This document shows, in pieces, positions 7,578-16,143 of a stretch of DNA of 41,806 nt. The stretch comes from an uncultured Clostridia bacterium. Lineage in GTDB: Bacteria; Bacillota; Clostridia; TANB77; CAG-508. A program made the position numbers and the translations under genes. Position 1 is the first letter of the stretch; each line of letters starts with the position of its first letter. The stretch covers positions 1 to 41,806 of the forward strand of contig CALXND010000007.1 in NCBI GenBank assembly GCA_944389655.1, in the 5' to 3' direction. Under the pieces are notes generated by a model. The model was not told the origin of the DNA. It worked only from the letters and a program-made list of their open reading frames with translations, and did no database searches.

Positions 7578-8211
7578 TTATTTTCTTTTTCGTATAATAT
7601 ATGTATTTTTTAACACTTTTATATCTAAAAACTTCACTTGTGATGCATTTTTTTTAAAGGTTTCCTCTACATTTTCTTTATTTTCTATATTAATACTACA
7701 TTTTATATACTCATTATATTCTATTCTTTTTATCTCTATATTATTTATTCTGCAAAAATACTTGAATTTTTCTAAATCTTGATAATTTATTGTAACCTCT
7801 ATTTCTAATCCTGGAATTTTATATATTATTTTTGCACTTTGAACTGCTTTAACTGTTGCCTCTGTGTACGCTCTTACCAATCCTCCTGCTCCTAGTAAAA
7901 TTCCTCCAAAATACCTTGTTACTATTACAAGAACATTCATAAGTTCGTTTCTTTCTAAAACATTTAATATAGGAGAACCGGCGGTTCCGACTTGGTTCTC
8001 CATCATCACTAGACTTTTTTGTTATTATGTTGTCTTGAATGATATATGCATAGCAATTGTGTCTTGCATCATAATATTTTTGCTTTGTTTTCTTTATTAG
8101 CTCTTCTGCTTCCTCTACTGTTTCAACATAAAAAAGATTTGCAATAAATTTTGATCTTTTTTCTTCTATTTCTGCTGTAAAATTTCCTTCTATTGTTTTA
8201 AACTCTTGCAT
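7578..8211 (-). pseudogene. yigZ: YigZ/IMPACT family protein, frameshifted
   Basis: The two halves of a YigZ/IMPACT protein (about 210 aa when joined) lie in different frames. The N-terminal frame (8211 down to about 7990) has EEKRSKFIANLFYVETVEEA, YYDARHNCYAYII and SSDDGEPS. The C-terminal frame continues with GTAGSPILNVL, VIVTRYFGGILLGAGGLVRAY and the ferredoxin-like C-terminal domain, ending at 7578. Removing one base at 7989 (forward G in CCGAC) restores DGEPSGTAGSP, the universal family motif. The ribosome site is AGGAGG, 12 nt from the ATG. This is either a recent single-base pseudogene or a sequence error; the rest of the protein is intact. Confidence 0.85.
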
Positions 8212-8290
8212 TTTAGGATAATTCCTCCTACTTTTTTATTATTTAATGTTTATTGCTTTTAAACTTGAAACTCTTTCAACTCATAATAAA

Positions 8291-8340
8291 ATTTATATTT
8301 TGAAAATTTTTGCAGGAGCGCGTAGCGAACTATTAAACCA
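8291..8340. repeat. Structured repeat, left-end fragment (copy 4)
   Basis: TTATATTTTGAAAATTTTTG followed by CAGGAGCGCGTAGCGAAC matches the left end of copies 1 and 2 and then stops. It abuts the stop of the flavoprotein gene at 8348. Confidence 0.55.
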
Positions 8341-8347
8341 AAAAATC

Positions 8348-9619
8348 TTATTTTGTATCCATTCCTGCTGTATAACCTGTAGAATATGCAATTTGCAAAT
8401 TAAATCCACCAGTGTACGCATCTACATCTATAATTTCTCCTGCAAAAAATAGCCCTTTTACAATTTTAGACTCCATTGTTTTTGGATTTATTTCTTTAAT
8501 ATTAATTCCTCCAGATGTTACAATTGCCTCTTCTATTGGCCTAAACCCACTAATTAATACTTCAAAATTCTTAAGAATTTTTATTAATTTTAGCCTCTCT
8601 TTTTTAGTTATTTCATTAACCTTTTTATTTGGCTGTATTTCTGTTAATTTGATAACTTCGTCTATCATTTTTTTAGGTAATAATTTATCTAAGCTATTTC
8701 TAAATTCTTTGTTCTTTTCTCCCTCAAAATCTCTTAAAATTCTTTCGTTTAGTTTTTCCTCTGACAGTGCTGGCTTTAAATCTATATAAAGGGCAATTTT
8801 TCCTTCTTTTAATAGATTATCTACATTTTTATATCTTAATAAGTGTGCTGAACTACTTAATATTGTTGGACCTGATACTCCAAAATGAGTAAATAGCATT
8901 TCTCCAAAATCTTCGTATATTATTTTATTTTTAGATAAATCTTTAAGCTTTATTTCCACATTTCTTAAACTAAGTCCTTGCATATTTTTACAAAGTTTTA
9001 GTGATTTTTCTTTTGATTCTAATGGTACTAATGATGGTCTTATTTTTTTAATTGTATGTCCTACTTCTTCTGCAAGTTTGTACCCATCTCCTGTTGAACC
9101 AGTTCCTGGATAGCTCTTTCCACCTGTTGCTAAAATTACTTTATCAGCTGCTATTTCTTCATTTTTTCCATCTATGTTTGTACTTACACCATATATTTTA
9201 TTTTCTTTATTTTTTAATAGTTTTTCTACCTTAGCATTTAGTATAATTTTTACATTTAGCTTTCTTAAGATTCTTTCAAATGCTTTTTGAACATCTAAAG
9301 ATCTGTCCGATACTGGAAACACTCTATTTCCTCTTTCTACCTTTGTAGCCACTCCTTCTTTTTCTAGCATTTTAATAATGTCTTTATTGTCAAAATTATT
9401 AAAGCTACTATACATAAACATACCATTTCCTGGTATGTTTTTTATAAAATCTTCTATAGGGATATTACTTGTTATATTACATCTTCCTTTTCCTGTAATT
9501 AAAAGCTTTTTTCCCAACATATTCATTTTTTCAAGTATTGTTACAGTATTTCCGCTTTTAGCAGAGGATATCGCAGCTAGTATTCCAGCAGGTCCTCCAC
9601 CAATTATTACTACATTCAT
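8348..9619 (-). CDS. HI0933-family NAD(P)/FAD-dependent oxidoreductase
   Basis: A 423-aa flavoprotein of the HI0933/YhiN family (often annotated as aminoacetone oxidase-like or BaiN-like). The N-terminal Rossmann motif GGGPAG binds FAD. It is followed by LGKKLLITGKGRCNITS, the family signature, by ILATGGKSYPGTGSTGDGY, and by a C-terminal FAD-contact region, FAGEIIDVDAYTGGFNLQIA. The physiological substrate of most members is unknown. A TTG at 9625 is only 3 nt from AAGGA, so the ATG at 9619 (9 nt) is chosen. No cofactor residue appears to be missing. It stands 137 bp upstream of yigZ. Confidence 0.88.
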   Translation of the reverse strand: MNVVIIGGGPAGILAAISSAKSGNTVTILEKMNMLGKKLLITGKGRCNITSNIPIEDFIKNIPGNGMFMYSSFNNFDNKDIIKMLEKEGVATKVERGNRVFPVSDRSLDVQKAFERILRKLNVKIILNAKVEKLLKNKENKIYGVSTNIDGKNEEIAADKVILATGGKSYPGTGSTGDGYKLAEEVGHTIKKIRPSLVPLESKEKSLKLCKNMQGLSLRNVEIKLKDLSKNKIIYEDFGEMLFTHFGVSGPTILSSSAHLLRYKNVDNLLKEGKIALYIDLKPALSEEKLNERILRDFEGEKNKEFRNSLDKLLPKKMIDEVIKLTEIQPNKKVNEITKKERLKLIKILKNFEVLISGFRPIEEAIVTSGGINIKEINPKTMESKIVKGLFFAGEIIDVDAYTGGFNLQIAYSTGYTAGMDTK

Positions 9620-9742
9620 TTTCAAATTTCCTTTACCTTATTTATAATGCTTTAATTCTTAACATTAACAATCATTTTCTATAAATATATTCTAACAAAA
9701 AACTTTGAATTAATTAGTTGTACATAATAGATATATATTTAA

Positions 9743-10990
9743 TTACCCAATCATATTTTGTACTGCTTTAAGTACTCCCAGCTTTCCATACTCATACGTA
9801 AGCCCACCTTGCATAAATGCTGTATATGGTGGTCTAATTGGTCCATCACATGAAAGTTCTATTGATGAGCCCTGTGTAAACGCTCCTGCCGCCATTATAA
9901 CTTGGTCGGTATATCCTGGCATGTCCCATGGTTCTGGAATAGAATTTGAATCTATAGGTGAGCCCATTTGTATCCCTTGGCAATATTTTATTAGCTTATT
10001 TTTATCATTAAAATTTATTGTTTGAACTATATCTGCTCTTTTATCATCAAATTTAGGTTCTACATCAAACCCTAGCTCTTCTAACATTTTACTTGCAAAT
10101 ACTGCTGTTTTTAAACTACTTGCTACAACTGATGGTGCCATAAATAGCCCTTGTAAAATTAATTTTGTAATTCCAAGTGATGGTCCAACTTCTTTACCTT
10201 CTCCTGGTGCTGTTAACCTTTCTGATGCTAAATTTACCAAATCTCTTCTACCTGCAATATATGCTCCGTTTGGTGCGATTCCTCCACCTAGGTTTTTTAT
10301 TAATGAGCCTACAATTACATCTGCCCCCACTTCTAGTGGTTCTTCTGTATTTACAAATTCACAATAACAATTATCTATCATTATTATTACATCTTTATCC
10401 ACATTTCTAATATGTTTTATAACTTTTTCTAATTTATCTAATGTTATGCTTTTTCTAGTTGAGTATCCTTTAGAACGTTGAATTTCTATTAAATTTACTT
10501 TTCCTTCTTTTAATCTTTTTTCTATTGCCTCATAGTCAAATTCATTGTTTACTAATTCTATTTTTTCAAAATTTACACCAAATGATTTCAATGAGCTTGG
10601 GTTTTCTACAATCCCAATAACTTCGTCTAACGTATCATATGGTTTTCCTGTAATGCTTAGCATTGTGTCTCCTGGTCTTAAAAAGGCAAACAACGCTACT
10701 GTTAGAGCATGTGTTCCAGATATAAATTGTCCTCTGACTAGTGCATCCTCTGCTCCTAAAACTTCTGCAAATACTTTTTCACATGTATCTCTGCCTACAT
10801 CTCCATACCCATATCCTGTTGTTTGATTAAAGTGCATATCTGATATTTTGTTATTCTGAAATGCTTGTAATACTTTTAAAGAATTATACTCGCACACTTG
10901 GTCTATTTCTTTAAAAATTGGTTCTATTTCTTTTTCTACATTTTTTGAATGTTCTATTAAATTATCTTCTATTCCAAATTTTTTATACAT
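9743..10990 (-). CDS. YnbB-like PLP-dependent methionine gamma-lyase family protein
   Basis: About 415 aa, matching the 'aluminium resistance' / cystathionine beta-lyase-like family (PF06838, YnbB in Bacillus), PLP enzymes of fold type I that are often encoded near hfq/miaA. Diagnostic segments are HFNQTTGYGYGDVGRDTCE, GQFISGTHALTVALFA, IMIDNCYCEF, and the putative PLP lysine region GSLIKNLGGGIAPNGAYIAG. The C-terminus shows SCDGPIRPPYTAFMQGGLTYEYGK. The first ATG (11002) abuts AAAAGGA with no spacing; the ATG at 10990 fits better. The reaction in vivo is not certain. Confidence 0.88.
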   Translation of the reverse strand: MYKKFGIEDNLIEHSKNVEKEIEPIFKEIDQVCEYNSLKVLQAFQNNKISDMHFNQTTGYGYGDVGRDTCEKVFAEVLGAEDALVRGQFISGTHALTVALFAFLRPGDTMLSITGKPYDTLDEVIGIVENPSSLKSFGVNFEKIELVNNEFDYEAIEKRLKEGKVNLIEIQRSKGYSTRKSITLDKLEKVIKHIRNVDKDVIIMIDNCYCEFVNTEEPLEVGADVIVGSLIKNLGGGIAPNGAYIAGRRDLVNLASERLTAPGEGKEVGPSLGITKLILQGLFMAPSVVASSLKTAVFASKMLEELGFDVEPKFDDKRADIVQTINFNDKNKLIKYCQGIQMGSPIDSNSIPEPWDMPGYTDQVIMAAGAFTQGSSIELSCDGPIRPPYTAFMQGGLTYEYGKLGVLKAVQNMIG

Positions 10991-11072
10991 TACAATATTC
11001 ATTCCTTTTCTAAACTTTAGTTTGTAATTATTATGTTTTTAAAAAAATTTTCCTATTACTTGTTTTTTATTT

Positions 11073-12812
11073 CTAGACTTCATCTGTATAGTAATTATTA
11101 CCATACCATTCGTCTGCTTTATAATATTTTCCTATAAAGTTTGGACTAATATTATCTAATTCATATATTGGACTTTGAACTATTTCTCCATTATCGTTAA
11201 TTACTCCCCATTTGCCATCTTTTAGTATTCCTGCAAATCCATATTCGTTAAATTCTGTAACCATGTCATATTCATTTTGGACTTTTACATTTCCATTATT
11301 ATCTACAAATCCCCATGCATCTCCTATTTTTTTAGCAAATAGTTTATTGTTTGGAAATACTTCTTGTGCTGTTAATTCTTTTCCTGAGTAATCAAAATAT
11401 TTATTTTCTGTTTCAGAATATACTCTTACATAGTTATCTTCTACTTGTATTCCCGCTTCATCCATTGATACTATCACATTCATGTTTTTGTCTATAAGAC
11501 TTATAGTGTTTGTATCTGATATATTTGCTTGTAAAAGCTCTGTATTGTCTAGTTTGAATATGCTATTATATTTTAAGTCTACAACAGATTTTCCTGTTAA
11601 ATCTATTATTCCATTATTTTTATAGCTTGCAACAATATAATAATTATTGTCTAATTCTTCTATATATGTGTAATTTTTATCTACTATTACATTTCCTGAA
11701 TTATCTATAATTTTATATATTTCGTCTTCGCCATATACTATACTATGATTTCCATCTTTTGTAGGCATTCTATAAATGTATCCATCATTTACTTGGTTTC
11801 CAGATAAGTCTATAACTTTGTTTTCGCCGTTTTCTTCCACGTTTATATAAATTCCGCCAAATGTTAAGTTTGTATATTTTGTATCTATTTTTATATTGCC
11901 TTCTCTATCTACTACTCCATATTTTCCATTCCTTTGAACTACAAACATATCATTGTTTGCATTATATGTAATATCTTCATATTCAAAGTTTAATATTTTT
12001 TTATTGTTCTTTAAAATGCCTGCTTGTCCATCTTTATATGCAATTATATATATGTTATCGTCATCTGCAATTTCTGTAACTCTTTCTATCTCTGTATATT
12101 CTGTATTTAAAACTAAATCTCCTTTATAGTTTATATATCCATATCTATATCCATTTTCTTCTGTTTTAGATACAATAAATCCAGTTTTTTGGTATTTGGT
12201 ATCTACATTATAATAATTGTCTACTATAATTGTATCATACTCTGGTTTTACCACTTCTTTTCCATTCATATTTATTATTCCAACTTTTCCATTTTGTTTA
12301 ACTTGAAGCATTCCTTCTTTATATGTTATTGCTATTATTTCTTCATAAATTGGTTTTGTTATCTCTTTTCCTTCTAAGTTTATTAGTCCATATTTACCAT
12401 TTTTTTTATATTTTAATATGCTTTTTTCAAATGGAATTCCATCTGCTGTAGTTTCTGTAGGTATTGCCTGTACGCTTTGATAACCTGTTATAATCTGTTC
12501 TTTTTTATCGTTTAATACTTTTGTTTCGTATTCTTTTGTTTCTGTATTATAATTTGACATACATATAAATACTGGTTTTGATGGGTTTGGTATTTGTATT
12601 ACATCATAATTTGGATCTATTACTATATTTCCTTTTCCGTCTATTACTCCATATCTACCTTCTATGTTTATAGTGTTATATTCTACATGCGATACTTGCT
12701 CTATTTCATATACATATTTCGATTTTTTTGCAAAGTACATAGTTAGCACTACTGCGATAGCTACAATTATTATTAAAATTCCGATTATTATAAATATCTT
12801 TTTGTTTTTCAT
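11073..12812 (-). CDS. WG-repeat protein, membrane-anchored
   Basis: About 579 aa. It has a basic N-terminus and one membrane helix (IFIIIGILIIIVAIAVVLTMYF), then an extracytoplasmic body made of more than ten WG-type repeats of the form (W/Y)GxIdxxGnivixPxYd. Examples are GVIDGKGNIVIDPNYD, YGLINLEGKEITKPIYE, GIINMNGKEVVKPEYD and WGFVDNNGNVKVQNEYD. The repeats probably form a beta-propeller-like or solenoid surface; ligand unknown. The ATG at 12812 sits 9 nt from an aligned AAAGGA site, and the ATG at 12824 overlaps that site. It follows the CNNM-type gene by 30 bp, so the two are probably co-transcribed. Confidence 0.85.
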   Translation of the reverse strand: MKNKKIFIIIGILIIIVAIAVVLTMYFAKKSKYVYEIEQVSHVEYNTINIEGRYGVIDGKGNIVIDPNYDVIQIPNPSKPVFICMSNYNTETKEYETKVLNDKKEQIITGYQSVQAIPTETTADGIPFEKSILKYKKNGKYGLINLEGKEITKPIYEEIIAITYKEGMLQVKQNGKVGIINMNGKEVVKPEYDTIIVDNYYNVDTKYQKTGFIVSKTEENGYRYGYINYKGDLVLNTEYTEIERVTEIADDDNIYIIAYKDGQAGILKNNKKILNFEYEDITYNANNDMFVVQRNGKYGVVDREGNIKIDTKYTNLTFGGIYINVEENGENKVIDLSGNQVNDGYIYRMPTKDGNHSIVYGEDEIYKIIDNSGNVIVDKNYTYIEELDNNYYIVASYKNNGIIDLTGKSVVDLKYNSIFKLDNTELLQANISDTNTISLIDKNMNVIVSMDEAGIQVEDNYVRVYSETENKYFDYSGKELTAQEVFPNNKLFAKKIGDAWGFVDNNGNVKVQNEYDMVTEFNEYGFAGILKDGKWGVINDNGEIVQSPIYELDNISPNFIGKYYKADEWYGNNYYTDEV

Positions 12813-12842
12813 ATAGTATTTCATCCTTTCTCTCTTTTGATT

Positions 12843-14150
12843 TTATCCATCTATTATATTAGTTTCATTCATGTTTCTGCAAACTTTTACTAGCTTAATT
12901 CTCTTGTCTTCCATTTCTTCTACTTTATATGTTAAGTTTTCATCTTCAACAACAATATTTTCTTCTGGTATTCTTCCGAGTAAGTCTAGTAAATACCCTG
13001 ATAATGTTTCATAGTCTCCTTCTGGTATTTCTACATTAAATAATCTATTTATTTCGTATAATGTTGCAGAGCCTTCTATCATGTAAGTATTATCGTCTAT
13101 TTTTCGTATCTCTGTTTCTTCATCATCATATTCGTCAAATATGTTTCCTACTAGTTCTTCTAGTATATCTTCCATTGTTATAAGTCCCGCTGTACCTCCA
13201 TATTCGTCTATTACTATTGCTATATGCACCTTATTTATTTGCATCTCTTTAAATAATTCATCAATATCTTTTGATTCTGGAACAAAGTGAGGCTCTCTCA
13301 TTATTTCTTTTAAGTTTATTTGTTGATTCATTTTAAGTGGTTTTATTATATCTTTTACAAAAAGTATTCCTTTTATATTATCAATATTTCCATCATATAC
13401 AGGTATTCTACTGTATTTGTATTTATCTATTGTTTCTAGTAATTTATTTATATCTTCGTTTATGTCTATAGCATACATATCAGTTCTTGGCGTCATTATT
13501 TCTGATGCAATAATATCATTAAATTGAAAAACATTATTCAAAAGCTGTTTTTCTCCTTTTTCAATAGTTCCTTTTTCTTCGCCCTCGTCTATCATCATTT
13601 TTATTTCTTCTTCTGTTACAACTTCTTCTTCTGCTTCGCCTACTCCAAATATTTTAGATACCATGTTGGTAGAAAATGTAAGTAGTTTTACAAATGGTGC
13701 TGTTACTATTGAAATTGCTCTAATTACTCCTATTGTAGCATATGATATTTTTTCGTAGTATTTCATTGCTAGCCTTTTTGGTACTAATTCTCCAAATACC
13801 AGTGTAAAGAATGATAATATTATTGTGATTACTACTATTGATATTCCTTTCCATATTTCTAAACTAAAAAACGGCATTGCTGAACTTAATATTGGTGCTA
13901 ACTTTTCTGCAAATGCGTCTGATGCAAATGCACTAGATAAGAATCCTGCAAGAGTAATTCCTATTTGTATTGTTGCTAAGAATTTGCTTGGCGATTTTAA
14001 CATTTTTAATATTTGTTTTGCTTTCTTTTTTCCTTCTTTTGCATCTTTTTCTATTTTTGCATCGTTTAATGAAATAAATGCTATTTCTGTTGCTGCAAAA
14101 TATGCATTTATTAGAATTAAAATTACTAGAATTAAAATTTGTGTTAACAT
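12843..14150 (-). CDS. CNNM/CorC-type hemolysin-family membrane protein
   Basis: A 435-aa protein with the full TlyC/CorC architecture. A DUF21 (CNNM) transmembrane domain of about four helices covers 1-190. Two CBS domains (about 205-330) include IMTPRTDMYAID and VHIAIVIDEYGGTAGLITMEDILEELVG. A C-terminal CorC_HlyC domain covers about 345-425. Members act in Mg2+ or other divalent cation export and sensing. Membrane helices are preceded by an outside-facing N-terminus, as usual. The ribosome site AAGGAAAG is 5 nt from the ATG. It is the first gene of a pair with the WG-repeat gene. Confidence 0.9.
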   Translation of the reverse strand: MLTQILILVILILINAYFAATEIAFISLNDAKIEKDAKEGKKKAKQILKMLKSPSKFLATIQIGITLAGFLSSAFASDAFAEKLAPILSSAMPFFSLEIWKGISIVVITIILSFFTLVFGELVPKRLAMKYYEKISYATIGVIRAISIVTAPFVKLLTFSTNMVSKIFGVGEAEEEVVTEEEIKMMIDEGEEKGTIEKGEKQLLNNVFQFNDIIASEIMTPRTDMYAIDINEDINKLLETIDKYKYSRIPVYDGNIDNIKGILFVKDIIKPLKMNQQINLKEIMREPHFVPESKDIDELFKEMQINKVHIAIVIDEYGGTAGLITMEDILEELVGNIFDEYDDEETEIRKIDDNTYMIEGSATLYEINRLFNVEIPEGDYETLSGYLLDLLGRIPEENIVVEDENLTYKVEEMEDKRIKLVKVCRNMNETNIIDG

Positions 14151-14279
14151 ATATCTTTCCTTGTTATAATATATTTAGGTTTTAAAGGCTTATCCTATAA
14201 CCTGCTTTTAATTTGTATATATTATACACTATATTTTTCTTTTTACATATAGTTTTTTTAAAATTTTTTAATATTAGAA

Positions 14280-14308
14280 TTGACTTTGTTCTGTTTTATT
14301 ATTATAAT
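14280..14308 (+). promoter_or_regulatory. Promoter of MutS-domain-I gene
   Basis: TTGACT (14280-14285), a 17-bp spacer and TATAAT (14303-14308), about 100 bp upstream of the ATG. It drives a gene opposite to the surrounding operons. Confidence 0.75.
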
Positions 14309-14406
14309 TATTTTGTTGTTTTTTGTATTATTTTATCGTATGAAATGGTTGTACTAGATTTCTAAAACCTAAAAGGAACAATTATTTTATACTAAGGAGG
14401 TAATAC

Positions 14407-14820
14407 ATGAGCAAGTTATTTTCTAAATATTTAGAATTAAAGAAGAATGACTCTAATAAAATTTATCTATTTAAATCTGGTATATTTTTTCTAGCGCTTC
14501 AAGATGATGCCCATAAATTATCTGATGAACTAAATTTAAAAATTACAAATTTAAATCCTGATATAGTAAAGTGTGGTTTTCCAGTATCACGTCAAGAGCA
14601 CTATTTTAGAATTCTTGAAGCTAAAGGGATTGATTTTATAATAATTGATGACACCTATGGTATTGTTAAAGATTACTCTGACTATGTGAATAACGATAAA
14701 TTAAAAAATATAATTAACAAAATTATTAGTATTGATTTTGATAATATATCATATAAAGAAGCTTATAAATTATTATTAGATACAAGTAATTCATTAAAAA
14801 AGATATACAAAGATAGTTAA
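14407..14820 (+). CDS. Stand-alone MutS domain I (MSL-like) protein
   Basis: A 137-aa protein that aligns with the mismatch-recognition domain I of MutS and nothing else. YLELKKNDSNKIYLFKSGIF matches the MutS YLxLKxxYPxxILLFRMGDFY region. LQDDAHKLSDELNLKIT matches FYDDAxxASxxLDITLT. CGFPVSRQEHYFRILEAKGI matches AGIPYHAVExYLAKLVxxGx. The Phe of the FxE mismatch wedge is kept (F27 or F28), but the Glu is replaced by Leu. Stand-alone MutS-like (MSL) proteins are known accessory genes of some diversity-generating retroelements, and a DGR-like target lies 3 kb downstream. It has its own promoter, a perfect AAGGAGG site and a terminator. Confidence 0.8.
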   Translation: MSKLFSKYLELKKNDSNKIYLFKSGIFFLALQDDAHKLSDELNLKITNLNPDIVKCGFPVSRQEHYFRILEAKGIDFIIIDDTYGIVKDYSDYVNNDKLKNIINKIISIDFDNISYKEAYKLLLDTSNSLKKIYKDS

Positions 14821-14823
14821 TAT

Positions 14824-14854
14824 AAAGGACATGTATGCTCATGTCCTTTTATTA
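14824..14854 (+). terminator. Terminator of MutS-domain-I gene
   Basis: AAAGGACATG (14824-14833) pairs with CATGTCCTTT (14840-14849), followed by TTATTATA. It begins 3 bp after the stop codon, so the gene is a single transcription unit. Confidence 0.8.
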
Positions 14855-14923
14855 TAGAAAATAACAAAGTTCTGAACTATCTAATTATAATTTTAGATTA
14901 TTTAGTTTTGTCATAATCTTATT

Positions 14924-15106
14924 TTAAAAATATATTATTAAAGCTCCAACAATGGCAATTATAAATCCCAGAATTTTTAATCCCCATGCTGCTTGATTTT
15001 GGTCTCCAAATCCAAATAATTTTTTAGTTATAATTCTAGCATCATATATCATTACTACTCCAATTAATGCCATTATTAATGCTACAAAATTTATTATAAT
15101 TTCCAT
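14924..15106 (-). CDS. Small two-helix membrane protein
   Basis: 60 aa with two hydrophobic segments (about 4-22 and 42-59) separated by a basic loop (ARIITKKLFGFGDQNQAAWG). The form resembles the small clostridial membrane proteins often encoded beside housekeeping genes. No enzymatic motif is seen. AGGAAAGG lies 8 nt from the ATG. It follows the mutarotase-like gene by 21 bp and is probably in its operon. Confidence 0.65.
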   Translation of the reverse strand: MEIIINFVALIMALIGVVMIYDARIITKKLFGFGDQNQAAWGLKILGFIIAIVGALIIYF

Positions 15107-15127
15107 TATTAATCCTTTCCTGCACTG

Positions 15128-15997
15128 TTAAAAAAATTGTACTGTGTACTTACAGTCAAATGTTTCCTTTGGTTTTAAAGATATAATGTCTTGTTTTTGT
15201 ATAAATACCCCTGTACTTTTTATTGTATCTGCTGTTGAATACCATGGCTCTATACAAATAAATGGTGCATTTGGTTTTGACCATATTCCTAAATATGGGA
15301 ACCCTGTAAAATCTAATGTTAGTAAAGTCTTTTTCGTCTCTTTATTTTTTAAACTAATTTTATTAGAAGTAATTCCTTTCATTATTAATGCATCATTATT
15401 AAATGTATTTGGCCCTATTTCTATTCTCCTTTTATCTATCATTGTGTTTCTTGCATATTCTGTGCCAACTAATCCATCTACTAAATACAAGAAATGTATT
15501 TTGTCTTCATCTTCTTCAAACTCTAAATAGTAATTACCTTTTTGTAGTTGTTCTAAATCTATTTTAAATGCTGGATGCCCACCTATTCCAAAAGGTAACG
15601 TTACATCTCCAGTATTAATTACTTTATATATTGTTGTTAGTTTATTTTCATCTAATCTATATGTTGTATATAGTTCAAAATCATAAGGATATCTATTTTT
15701 TGTAATTTTGTTACTTTTCAAAACATATGAATGGAAATTATCTAATTTTGTAATTGGTTCAAACTCAAAATCTCTTGCAAATCCATGTTGTGGCATTTCA
15801 AATATTCTTCCATTTATAATTGTTTGATTTTTCTTTAGCTTACCTACTACTGGAAATAGTACTGGCCAATGTCTTTTCCAATATACTTTTCCATTTTCGT
15901 CAACACAATCTAGGCCTTGGTGGATTCTTTCTTCGCCATTCATTTTAAAACTTACTAATTCTCCACCCATTTTCGAGGTTAGCATTTTAGTATACAT
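15128..15997 (-). CDS. Aldose 1-epimerase family protein (LacX-like)
   Basis: 289 aa, galactose-mutarotase-like fold. Aldose 1-epimerases interconvert alpha and beta anomers of sugars; the LacX/YeaD subgroup has less certain substrates. Seen in the sequence are HWPVLFPVVGKL, MPQHGFARDFEF (catalytic-type His after PQHG), FGIGGHPAFKID (second catalytic-type His) and FICIEPWYSTAD (the C-terminal Glu base). The ribosome site AGGAG is 9 nt from the ATG. It sits downstream of a GH13 amylase, consistent with alpha-glucan metabolism, although a terminator lies between them. Confidence 0.88.
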   Translation of the reverse strand: MYTKMLTSKMGGELVSFKMNGEERIHQGLDCVDENGKVYWKRHWPVLFPVVGKLKKNQTIINGRIFEMPQHGFARDFEFEPITKLDNFHSYVLKSNKITKNRYPYDFELYTTYRLDENKLTTIYKVINTGDVTLPFGIGGHPAFKIDLEQLQKGNYYLEFEEDEDKIHFLYLVDGLVGTEYARNTMIDKRRIEIGPNTFNNDALIMKGITSNKISLKNKETKKTLLTLDFTGFPYLGIWSKPNAPFICIEPWYSTADTIKSTGVFIQKQDIISLKPKETFDCKYTVQFF

Positions 15998-16092
15998 GTA
16001 TATTCTCTCCTATTCTACAAAATTCTACTTTTTTCCTTATATATAATATTGTTTTTTTATGTAAATGTCAATAGTTTTAGGGGAATTTTGTT

Positions 16093-16126
16093 AAAAAGAT
16101 GAGACCAAATAGGCCTCATCTTTTTT
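16093..16126 (-). terminator. Terminator after GH13 amylase
   Basis: AAAAAGATGAGACC pairs with GGCCTCATCTTTTTT around an 8-nt loop. The run of T on the minus strand follows the amylase stop, 18 bp away; the stem can also work on the plus strand. Confidence 0.85.
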
Positions 16127-16143
16127 AATATAAATTTTCGACT

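Noticed and set aside
14171-14200. GGCTTATCCTATAACCTG as another end of the dispersed repeat
   Set aside because: The resemblance to ACCATTATCCTGTAAC is partial and no second arm is found nearby; possible but not supportable.
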